Below are positions 1 to 12,000 of a stretch of DNA of 64,000 bases, one piece after another. Location: assembly GCA_014843695.1 (NCBI GenBank), contig CM026398.1:20383594-20447593 (forward strand), given 5' to 3'. Both the position numbers and the translations under genes were made by a program. This DNA is from Archivesica marissinica (taxonomy: Eukaryota; Mollusca; Bivalvia; Venerida; Vesicomyidae). Below the pieces are notes generated by a model. The model was not told the DNA's origin and ran no database searches. It saw only the letters and a list, made by a program, of their open reading frames with translations. The stretch's first letter is position 1, and each line of letters begins with the position of its first letter.

Positions 1-1894
1 TAATGTAAGAATGCATAGCAGCATTGCTACCCAATTATAATGTAAGAATGCGTAGCAGCATTGCTACCTATACATAATGTAAGAATGCGTAGCAGCATTG
101 CTACCTATACATAATGTAAGAATGCGTAGCAGCATTGCTACCCATACGTAATGTAAGAATGCGTAGCAGCATTGCTACCTATACATAATGTAAGAATGCG
201 TAGCAGCATTGCTACCCATACGTAATGTAAGAATGCGTAGCAGCATTGCTACCTATACATAATGTAAGAATGTGTAGCAGCATTGCTACCCATACATAAT
301 GTAAGAATGTGTAGCAGCATTGCTACCTATACGTAATGTAAGAATGTGTAGCAGCATTGCTACCTATACATAATGTAAGAATGTGTAGCAGCATTGCTAC
401 CTATACGTAATGTAAGAATGTGTAGCAGCATTGCTACCTATACGTAATGTAAGAATGCGTAGCAGCATTGCTACCTATACGTAATGTAAGAATGTGTAGC
501 AGCATTGCTACCCATACATAATGTAAGAATGTGTAGCAGCATTGCTACCTATACGTAATGTAAGAATGTGTAGCAGCATTGCTACCCATACATAATGTGA
601 GAATACGTAGCAGCATTGCTACCCATACGTAATGTAAGAATGTGTAGCAGCATTGCTACCCATACATAATGTAAGAATGTGTAGCAGCATTGCTACCCAT
701 ACATAATGTAAGAATGTGTAGCAGCATTGCTACCCATACATAATGTAAGAATGTGTAGCAGCATTGCTACCCATACATAATGTAAGAATGCGTAGCAGCA
801 TTGCTACCCATACATAATGTAAGAATGTGTAGCAGCATTGCTACCCATACATATAATGTAAGAATGTGTAGCAGCATTGCTACCCATACGTATAGTGTAA
901 GAATGTGTAGCAGCATTGCTACCCATACATAATGTAAGAATGTGTAGCAGCATTGCTACCCATACATAATGTAAGAATGCGTAGCAGCATTGCTACCCAT
1001 ACATAATGTAAGAATGTGTAGCAGCATTGCTACCCATACATAATTATAATGTAAGAATGCGTAGCAGCATTGCTACCCATACATAATGTAAGAATGTGTA
1101 GCAGCATTGCTACCCATACATAATGTAAGAATGTGTAGCAGCATTGCTACCCATACATAATGTAAGAATGCGTAGCAGCATTGCTACCCATACATAATGT
1201 AAGAATGCGTAGCAGCATTGCTACCCATACATAATGTAAGAATGCGTAGCAGCATTGCTACCCATACATAATGTAAGAATGCGTAGCAGCATTGCTACCC
1301 ATACATAATGTAAGAATGCGTAGCAGCATTGCTACCCATACGTATATGTAAGAATGCGTAGCAGCATTGCTACCCATACATAATGTAAGAATGTGTAGCA
1401 GCATTGCTACCCATACATAATGTAAGAATGTGTAGCAGCATTGCTACCTATACGTAATGTAAGAATGTGTAGCAGCATTGCTACCTATACATAATGTAAG
1501 AATGTGTAGCAGCATTGCTACCTATACGTAATGTAAGAATGTGTAGCAGCATTGCTACCTATACGTAATGTAAGAATGTGTAGCAGCATTGCTACCCATA
1601 CATAATGTAAGAATGTGTAGCAGCATTGCTACCCATACATAATGTAAGAATGTGTAGCAGCATTGCTACCTATACATAATGTAAGAATGTGTAGCAGCAT
1701 TGCTACCTATACGTAATGTAAGAATGTGTAGCAGCATTGCTACCCACATAATGTAAGAATGTGTAGCAGCATTGCTACCACATAATGTAAGAATGTGTAG
1801 CAGCATTGCTACCCATACATAATGTAAGAATGTGTAGCAGCATTGCTACCCAATTATAATGTAAGAATGTGTAGCAGCATTGCTACCCATACGT
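1..1894. repeat. 37-bp satellite array (about 50 copies)
   Basis: Head-to-tail copies of a 37-bp unit whose core is GTAGCAGCATTGCTAC, a 6-bp inverted repeat (GTAGCA/TGCTAC) around a 4-base loop. The units are highly similar, differing mainly at TGTG/TGCG and CATACA/CATACG/TATACA positions, which suggests recent homogenisation. The array runs off the left edge of the window. On the right it passes without a break into sequence that also flanks a single copy of the unit inside the MITE at 56745-57353, so the unit appears to come from that mobile element. Confidence 0.95.
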
Positions 1895-1946
1895 AAAATT
1901 TGAATTTTTCAAATATCTTATTTCATGCGATATAGGGCTGCTTTAA
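1895..1946 (+). mobile_element. Right end of a TTAAAGC-type MITE
   Basis: The sequence after the last satellite unit (AATTTGAATTTTTCAAATATC and then a CTGCTTTAA terminus) parallels the right end of the complete MITE at 56745-57353. The satellite therefore sits inside, or was seeded from, a copy of that element whose left end lies outside the window. Confidence 0.7.
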
Positions 1947-1994
1947 TGCACTTATACATGTCACCGCAAATAAGCAGCCAATCTGTATTAAGCA

Positions 1995-2253
1995 GCGAGT
2001 GGCCGAGTGGTTACGGTCGCTGACTCCAAATCACTTGCCCCTCGCCGCCTGTAGGTTAGAACCACATTGGGTGTTGAATTATTTCAAGTGAGGAAGTTAT
2101 ACATCCGGTGCGGATGTTGTGTGGTTCTACTCGGATGCCCGTCCGTGCATAAAATAATGGGACAGAAGGGCACTGGTGCTCTTTATACACCAATAATAGC
2201 TGGAGAGTCGCTATGTAAGCTTTTGTGCGACTTTAATCCCCAAAAGCAGTCAG
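1995..2253 (+). mobile_element. tRNA-derived SINE (family E, Ser/Leu-like head)
   Basis: The head GTGGCCGAGTGGTTACGG is an A-box-like segment typical of a tRNA with a long variable arm, and a weak B-box-like segment (TAGGTTAGAACC) follows. The body contains CAATAATAGCTGGAGAGTCG, which recurs at 4735, 49380 and 49830. It is inserted in or next to an AAGCAGCC-type MITE fragment. No function is implied for the short ORFs that cross it. Confidence 0.65.
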
Positions 2254-2876
2254 TTTCTTGATTTCCTAGAATGTTTAATATATACGTTTCACAGAGTTCC
2301 CTCTGGCTGATTTTTTCCCAAAAATTGGAGCCAATTAGAATAAATTGGAGCCCACTGGGAGTCAAACATTTTAGCCAATGGATCTTTTACTTACATAGCT
2401 GTATATCATAGAATGGATATTTAATAAGAAAATAACTGTGTTTAACCTTGTTCTATCTATGCATGTAATGTTCAATGCTCTTCTTATGTTGATGTGTATC
2501 CATGCCTATAGTCAAATAAAATTGTACGTTGTATTGTTGTATATTTCCAAGATATCAGTACTAAGTAAGTACATGTACAAATCCGTGTCATAATTGGTCC
2601 TGTGTATAATCCGCAACTAACAACTTCATATCAACTGTCATGCTTGCACAATACCGGCATCCACCTGTGAACGTGGTATCGATCGGTAAACACACACAAC
2701 ATATTTATGTAGTTTGGGCACTTAGTGTTATAGTACATTACAGCCGCTTACAACATTGCAAAAATGAAAATTACCAATGAAATTTGTTGGTGCCAGTTAC
2801 TTAAGCCAATTCGCCAAATTTAGCGCCAGTTTTTGGCGATCGACAGCGGCGACTCTGGTTTCATCTACGTTCAACA

Positions 2877-2946
2877 ACCACCTGTGTTAAGCAGCCACTT
2901 TAAGTGATTCACTTGGCTGGCTGCTTAAAAACGGGTTTGATTGTAA
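2877..2946 (+). mobile_element. Fragment of CAGTCAAACCTG-type MITE
   Basis: Carries the CCACCTGTGTTAAGCAGCC and CTGGCTGCTTAAA...GTTTGATTGTA segments found in the better preserved copies at 4935-5114 and 5162-5275. The left terminus is not recognisable. Confidence 0.55.
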
Positions 2947-3000
2947 AATCGTACCTGTGTTTTCTATGCTGTACTGTAATTTTAAACTTTGTTGTTTCAG

Positions 3001-3075
3001 TTGACGAGCTCGGGTGCAGCATTCTGGTCAGGACCCAAGAGATGTCCACATCCACTCATATTTGACTCCAATAAT
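3001..3075 (+). CDS. UBA1: UBA1 exon a (first in window)
   Basis: Preceded by GTTGTTTCAG and followed by GTAAGT. Twenty-five codons in phase 0 read [20 protein letters not shown] and then FDSNN. This is the conserved E1 segment following the catalytic-cysteine half-domain region. Earlier exons are to the left of the window. Confidence 0.93.
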
Positions 3076-6000
3076 GTAAGTGAATTGTGTATGTCATATT
3101 AAAAAAGTGTTTTATTTGTTTTCGATTACACGATTAAGGAAGCATTTACAACGTATATTAATCACTCTCATTGGCGTGGTTGATGACGTATATTCACTCT
3201 CATTGGCGTGGTTGATGACGTATATTCACTCTCATTGGCATGGTTGATGACGTATATTCACTCTCATTGGCGTGGTTGATGACGTATATTCACTCTCATT
3301 GGCGTGGTTGATGACGTATATTCACTCTCATTGGCGTGGTTGATGATGTATATTCACTCTCATTGGCGTGGTTGATGACGTATATTCACTCTCATTGGCG
3401 TGGTTGATGACGTATATTCACTCTCATTGGCGTGGTTGATGGCGTATATTAATCACTCATTGGCGTGGTTGATGGCGTATATTAATCACTCTCATTGGCG
3501 TGGTTGATGGCGTATATTCACTCTCATTGGCATGGTTGATGGCGTATACTAATCACTCCTACCGTACCATACCATTATCCACCATACGATCTCCCACCTT
3601 ACCATCGCCCAGCCTACCATCGCCCACATCTCCCACCCTACCTTTGCCAGCCTACCATCGCCCAGCCTACCATCTCCCACCCTACCGCCTACCATCTCCC
3701 ACCCTACCATCTCCCACCCTACCATCACCCACCCTACCATCGCCCACCCTACGATCTCCCACCTTACCATCGCCCAGCCTACCATCGCCCACCCTACCTT
3801 TGCCCAGCCTACCATCACCCACCCTACCATCGCCCACCCTATGATCTCCCACCTTACCGTCGCCCACCCTACCATCTCCCACCCTACCATCTCCCACCAT
3901 GCCATCTCCCACCCTACCATCTCCCACCCTACCTTTGCCCAGCCTACCATCACCCAGCCTACCATCTCCCACCCTACCTTTGCCCAGCCTACCATCTCCC
4001 ACCCTACCATCTCCCACCCTACCATCTCCCACCCTACCATCGCCCAGCCTACCATCACCCACCCTACCATCGCCCACCCTACGATCTCCCCTTACCATCG
4101 CCCAGCCTACCATCGCCCACCCTACCATCTCCACCCTACCATCTCCCACCCTACCATCTTGCATACTTATCTCTTTCTTGCTACTTGCATTATTAATAGC
4201 AGTCGTCCATCATTATTTAACATTAAATGTTTCATTTTCCAGAGCACTCATTTAGAGTTTGTGGCTTCGGCCGCGAATCTTAAAGCAGATATATACGGAA
4301 TAAAACAGGTTCTGGACCGGGCTGCAATCAAGGTTATGGTTGATGCGATCCATATACCAGCGTTCAAACCCAGATCCGGCATCAAAATATCAGTTAATGA
4401 TGCAGATCTCGATTCAAATTCCACCAATGGAAACTTTGGTAGGTTCTATGCTCTAGTGTGAATTGGTTTGTAACATTGTATTTGCATGGATCAAATTTTG
4501 GTTTCGAGTTTGAAAGCCATAAATTCTTCAATGTATGTTGTGTTCCATTGGATGAGAACGAGGGCACGAAGGTTAAATCTTCGCATGTTCGTCACTTTGA
4601 ACTTGTAATATAATTGTCTTAATACAAAACGGTGTCAGCGTATTCCAGAAACTCTTATCAAAGTATTGCCTACCTAGGATACGAAGTTTGCGTTTTAGAA
4701 AGGTTTTGTTTGCCAGTTAGCTCATTGCCTACCAATAATAGCTGGAGAGTCGTCCTATAATCCAAGCTGTCTGTGCGTCTATGAACCCCTAAAACAACCA
4801 ACTTTAAATGATACCAGACCTGCCAACACTCATGATTCAGTCAGGAGTTGCACCCCCATGACCAGATCCTCCCTGTGGGGAGCCTCATTCTCCCGGTTTG
4901 AGAAAACATAATTGGCTCCAAAATATTTTCTCCGTACAGTCAAACCTGTGTTAGTGGTCACCTCTATTAAGCAGCCAACCTGTATTATTAAGCAGCCAGT
5001 TAACATATTCCCAATGTGTTGTTTTATTATACATTTAACCTCTATTAAGCAGCCACCTGTGCTAAGCAGCCACTTTCAGTTATTCCCTTGGCTGGCTGCT
5101 TAAGACAGACTGTAGTTAACATTTTATGTTTTGTCATACCATAGATAGAAATATACGAAACTACAGTCAAACCTGTGTTAGTGGTCACCATTAAGCAGCC
5201 ACCTGTGCTAAGCAGCCACTTTCTGTGATTCCCTTGGCTGGCTGCTTAAGACAGGTTTGACTGTAGTTGATATTTCCACAGTGAAGAAATTGTGTTGCAT
5301 GGAGTTCTTGGAATTTAGTTCCTAGATTTAACAATGTCCGTCTCCGTGGTCGAGTGGTTACGGTCGCTGACTTGTATACCACTGTAACCTATCATCACTG
5401 ATGGTCACGAGTTCGAGCCACGCTCAGGCCGCGTCTCATTTATATGAAAAAGTTGGCAGTTTCTTACGGAGGTTGGTGCACCCAAGTACTGGTTAACCGC
5501 TGGAGCCTGCCCAGGAAAGGTGTTGTTAGGTAAATTGCCCGCCGGCGATATAGCCCAAAATGGTGCTGATGCAGGCGTAAAACCCGAAATATAACATAAC
5601 ATAAGATTTAACAATTCTTGCCTATGTTGAGTATGTGTATTTATATTTTTTTCTTCAGACACGGATGATGTACAGAAATTAAAGGAACAGCTTCCATCGC
5701 CAGCCAGTATGAAGGGATCTGTGGTACGACCAGTGGAGTTTGAGAAGGACGATGATACCAACTTCCACATGGACTTCATTGTAGCATGTTCTAACCTGAG
5801 AGCAGAGAACTATGACATTCCGCCAGCAGACAGACATAAGGTATAGCATTGTAGCATGTTCTAACCTGAGATCAGAGAACTACGACATTCCGCCAGCAGA
5901 CAGACATAAGGTATAGCATTGTAGCATGTTCTAACCTGAGAGCAGAGAACTATGACATTCCGCCAGCAGACAGACATAAGGTATAGCATTGTAGCCTGTT

Positions 6001-9000
6001 CTAACCTGAGATCAGAGAACTACGACATTCCGCCAGCAGACAGACATAAGGTATAGCATTGTAGCATGTTCTAACCTGAGAGCAGAGAACTATGACATTC
6101 CGCCAGCAGACAGACATACGGTATAGCATTGTAGCATGTTCTAACCTGAGATCAGAGAACTACGACATTCCGCCAGCAGACAGACATAAGGTATAGCATT
6201 GTAGCATGTTCTAACCTGAGAGCAGAGAACTATGACATTCTGCCAGCAGACAGACATAAGGTGTAGCATGTTCTAACCTGAGAGCAGAGAACTATGACAT
6301 TCCGCCAGCAGACAGACATAAGGTATAGCATTGTAGCATGTTCTAACCTGAGAGCAGAGAACTATGACATTCCTCCAGCAGACAGACATAAGGTATAGCA
6401 TTGTAGCATTTTCTAACCTGAGAGCAGAGAACTATGACATTCCGCCAGCAGACAGACATAAGGTATAGCATTGTAGCATGTTCTAACCTGAGAGCAGAGA
6501 ACTATGACATTCCGCCAGCAGACAGACATAAGGTATAGCATTGTAGCATGTTCTAACCTGAGAGCAGAGAACTACGACATTCCACCAGCAGACAGACATA
6601 CGGTATAGCATTGTAGCATGTTCTAACCTGAGAGCAGAGAACTATGACATTCCGCCAGCAGACAGACAGACATAAGGTATAGCATTGTAGCATGTTCTAA
6701 CCTGAGAGCAGAGAACTACGACATTCCATCAGCAGACAGACATACGGTATAGCATTGTAGCATGTTCTAACCTGAGAGCAGAGAACTATGACATTCCGCC
6801 AGCAGACAGACAGACATAAGGTATAGCATTGTAGCATGTTCTAACCTGAGAGCAGAGAACTACGACATTCCGCCAGCAGACAGACATAAGGTATAGCATT
6901 GTAGCATGTTCTAACCTGAGAGTAGAGAACTACGACATTCCGCCAGCAGACAGACATAAGGTATAGCATTGTAGCATGTTCTAACCTGAGAGCAGAGAAC
7001 TACGACATTCCGCCAGCAGACAGACATAAGGTATAGCATTGTAGCATGTTCTAACCTGAGATCAGAGAACTACGACATTCCGCCAGCAGACAGACATAAG
7101 GTATAGCATTGTAGCATGTTCTAACCTGAGAGCAGAGAACTATGACATTCCGCCAGCAGACAGACATACGGTATAGCATTGTAGCATGTTCTAACCTGAG
7201 ATCAGAGAACTACGACATTCCGCCAGCAGACAGACATAAGGTATAGCATTGTAGCATGTTCTAACCTGAGAGCAGAGAACTATGACATTCCGCCAGCAGA
7301 CAGACATAAGGTGTAGCATGTTCTAACCTGAGAGCAGAGAACTACGACATTCCGCCAGCAGACAGACATAAGGTATAGCATTGTAGCATGTTCTAACCTG
7401 AGAGCAGAGAACTATGACATTCCTCCAGCAGACAGACATAAGGTATAGCATTGTAGCCTGTTCTAACCTGAGAGCAGAGAACTATGACATTCCGCCAGCA
7501 GACAGACATAAGGTATAGCATTGTAGCATGTTCTAACCTGAGAGCAGAGAACTAGACATTCCGCCAGCAGACAGACATAAGGTATAGCATTGTAGCATGT
7601 TCTAACCTGAGAGCAGAGAACTACGACATTCCACCAGCAGACAGACATACGGTATAGCATTGTAGCATGTTCTAACCTGAGAGCAGAGAACTATGACATT
7701 CCGCCAGCAGACAGACAGACATAAGTATAGCATTGTAGCATGTTCTAACCTGAGAGCAGAGAACTACGACATTCCACCAGCAGACAGACATAAGGTATAG
7801 CATTGTAGCATGTTCTAACCTGAGAGCAGAGAACTATGACATTCCGCCAGCAGACAGACAGACATAAGGTATAGCATTGTAGCATGTTCTAACCTGAGAG
7901 CAGAGAACTACGACATTCCGCCAGCAGACAGACATAAGGTATAGCATTGTAGCATGTTCTAACCTGAGAGCAGAGAACTACGACATTCCGCCAGCAGACA
8001 GACATAAGGTATAGCAATGTAGCATGTTCTAACCTGAGAGTAGAGAACTACGACATTCCGCCAGCAGACAGACATAAGGTATAGCATTGTAGCATGTTCT
8101 AACCTGAGAGCAGAGAACTACGACATTCCACCAGCAGACAGACATAAGGTGTAGCATGTTCTAACCTGAGATCAGAGAACTACGACATTCCGCCAGCAGA
8201 CATACATAAGGTATAGCATTGTAGCATGTTTTAACCTGAGAGCAGAGAACTACGACATTCCACCAGCAGACAAACATAAGGTATAGCATTGTAGCATGTT
8301 CTAACCTGAGATCAGAGAACTACGACATTCCACCAGCAGACAGACATAAGGTATAGCATTGTAGCATGTTCTAACCTGAGAGCAGAGAACTACGACATTC
8401 CACCAGCAGACATACATAAGGTATAGCATTGTAGCATGTTCTAACCTGAGAGCAGAGAACTATGACATTCCGCCAGCAGACAGACATAAGGTATAGCATT
8501 GTAGCATGTTCTAACCTGAGAGCAGAGAACTACGACATTCCGCCAGCAGACAGACATAAGGTATAGCATTGTAGCATGTTCTAACCTGAGAGCAGAGAAC
8601 TATGACATTCCGCCAGCAGACAGACATACGGTATAGCATTGTAGCATGTTCTAACCTGAGAGCAGAGAACTACGACATTCCGCCAGCAGACAGACATAAG
8701 GTATAGCATTGTAGCATGTTCTAACCTGAGAGCAGAGAACTACGACATTCCGCCAGCAGACAGACATAAGGTATAGCATTGTAGCATGTTCTAACCTGAG
8801 AGCAGAGAACTATGACATTCCTCCAGCAGACAGACATAAGGTATAGAATTGTAGCATGTTCTAACCTGAGAGCAGAGAACTACGACATTCCGCCAGCAGA
8901 CAGACAGACATAAGTTATAGCATAGAAACATCTACTTGAAGATTACCATATTGAGAAATATTCTGTTTTGCTAAAAATTCTATCGTACAAAAATATTGTG

Positions 9001-12000
9001 TGCATTTATGCTTTGTAAAAAAAGTTTAAAATTTATTTATTTTACAACGATTGCGAAGCAAACCCACCTGTCCGATCTGGCGACTACATACCATCTCACA
9101 TACTTACCGGTCCGAGAATCGAACCTGGGTTGCATAGATGAGAAGCGAGCGCGCTAACCACTGCGCTAATCGGACAACCTAATACGTATTAAAGTATAAA
9201 AAGAAAATCTTATTCAAGTATAAAAAGAAAATCTTCCATTTTCATGCCAAAATTGATATTGTTTTATTCCACATTAAGAAAGAATACTGTGTGTAATTAA
9301 TCGGGTTATTGTTGTCTAAGCATGTCGTTTCATGGCGGCTCACTTCGGTCCCACGTTAAGTCGGGCTTGTCGATATATATGTGGGTAAATATAGGGGTGC
9401 ACCGGATTTGGAATTCTCAAATCTGACCGGAACCAAATTTACTGGATTTAAGTAAAAATGCAAGCTTATTTTAGCACACTAACTGTCACTGTAATGCACA
9501 TCCAATCGTGTATGTTCTGTTCTGTGCAAGATACTCGTGTCACTGGGTCATTGTTTGTTTACCATCACACGTAGGTGTGGAGGACATGGACTTGTAATTT
9601 GTTTGGTCATCACATGTCCCCCGCAACAATATTTGTTTAGTGAGCAAGATGACCATGACTTAAGTAATTCAGCAATCGTATGATTGGCAAACATTGTTGC
9701 CATGATAACGACTATCCTTGTTTATAGAGCATGTATTTTTATAAAGTATAAAATGTGTCTATGAACTGCAACAGACTATGGTGAAGAACATTCCAATCTG
9801 TTGAACATTAGCTTGGTTTAGTTGTTACAGTACTTGTTCACAAAAACAATTATTTACACAGCAATGCTGAAACCTTACTATGCATTTTTTATTTTCAGAG
9901 CAAGCTAATTGCCGGAAGAATCATACCAGCTATCGCCACGACAACTGCAATGGTTGTTGGTTTGGTCTGTTTGGAAATGTACAAGGTACAAAATTGTGCA
10001 TTTTTTACGTGTGATTCCGTACCAACTTCTCAGGAAATTATGATAGGAATGTTGCCAAATATGATCTATTTCATGTTTTGTTATAATAACGAGCATCAGT
10101 TTGTCGACACTGGAATGACTAGTTTATAATGAGTCATACGAGCCGTTGGGCGGCCTTGTGGCCATTTTTGGGTCTTCTTCATTTCATACTTAGTAGCACC
10201 GCCTCTGCAGTCGAGTGGTTACGGTTGCTGACTTGTATACCACTGTAACCTATAATCACTGATGGTCACTTATACAAGCCCTCTCAGACCGTGGTCTCTT
10301 TATATGAAAAAGTTGGCAGTTTCTTACGGAGGTTGGTGCACCCAAGTACTGGTTAACGGCTGGAGTCTGCCCAGGAAAGGTGTTGTTAGGTAAACTGCCC
10401 GCCGGCGATATAGCCCAAAATGGTGCTGATGCAGACGTAAAACCCGAAATATAACATAACACAAGTTTCTTACAGAGGTTTAAACTTTATAACTTATATT
10501 AATCACGCTCATTGGCACAGATGAAAGCATAAATGTGGTGATTCATGTGGGAGGAAACCGGAGTATCCGGAGAAAATCCACCTGTCCGATCTGGCGACCA
10601 CGTACCATCTCACATCTTACGGAGGTTGGTGCACTATGTACTGGTTAACCGCTGGAGCCTGGCCAGGAAAGGTGTTGTTAGGTAAACTGGCGGTCGGCGA
10701 TATATCCTAAAATGGTGCAGTGTTTTGGCTTCATTGTTTGATGGATATTGATTGTGTTTGTATTTCAGTTGATACAGGGTCACAAGAATATGGAGTTGTA
10801 CAAGAACGGTTTCTGTAATCTTGCCCTGCCGTTCTTTGCTTTCTCAGAGCCAATTGGTGCACCAAAGAACAAGGTAAGTCATGTAGATCACCCAATGTCC
10901 GTCCGTCTGTGTATAATCACTTCCAACCACAGGGATTCGGCACGTTTGGTGGTACTAGTATATATAATTAAGTACAGGGATTCTACTCTGTGGGATGTCA
11001 GATTTCGCATCGATCAGTAAAATGGCCCTATCTGAAACAATTTTGAACAAATCGGTCCAAATATAACACTTATCCCGAGTCTTTATATTGTTCTTCAAAT
11101 AAAACACAACTTTAAGCTGCATGTATACTTTGCAAACAATTGCCACAGACATTGGCCATAGCAGGTCACCTTTCCATACTACGGGTTTTGTCAGCAACAA
11201 AAAAAAATCTTCGACGGGAGAGTTTTAACAGTGAATAAATAACATTATCAATAAAATGTGTTTCCACTAACGTGTAGGTTTATTCGTCAAAAATGTACGT
11301 CAAAAATAGATTTTGTAGAATTTTTCATGAAAATTTCTCCAGCGGCGCAGTTCACGTTGAAAAAAAGTAATCTCCGCTGACTGAATGGTTTCCCGATTGG
11401 TGCAGGGTAGAAACTGCCAGGCTGGGCGAAAGTAAACCGGAAGTTAAATATAATGGAATTTTGAAGATTACTTTTTTTAGTAAAAATCATTAATACCTTA
11501 TTATTTATATACAAGAGATGACTATGAATGGGTAAAATAAAATTATGATATTCTTCATAAAAAAAACAACATCTAATTGCATTCTAATAATCCCATCAGA
11601 ATGCTCGTTTCAACGCGAACTGCGCCACTTGAGAAATTTTCAAAACAAATTGAAAAATTCTGCGAAATCTCTTTGACATACATTTTTGCCGAATAAACCT
11701 ACACGTTAGTGGAAACACATTTTATTGATAATGTTATTCAATGTTAAAACTCTCCCGTCGAAGATTTTTTGTTACTGACAGAACCCGTGTCCTAGTATGG
11801 AAATGTGACCTGCTATGGCCAATGTCTGTGGCAATTGTTTGCAAAGTATACATGCAGCTTAAAGTTGTGTTTTATTTGAAGAACAATATAAAGACTCGGG
11901 ATAGGCGTTATATTTGGACAGATTTGTTCAAAATTGTTTCAGATAGGGCCATTTTACTGATCGATGCGAAATCTGACATCCCACAGAGTAGAATCCCTGT

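Noticed and set aside
1..1894. CRISPR array
   Set aside because: Spacing is uniform but there are no unique spacers; the entire unit repeats, no cas-like genes exist and the genome is eukaryotic. The same applies to the 29-, 40-, 70- and 72-bp arrays.
3500..4255. Pro/Ser/Thr-rich and Gly/Asp-rich frames on both strands
   Set aside because: Products of the 15-bp C-rich minisatellite. Only the exon b part (4243-4438) of one frame is coding.
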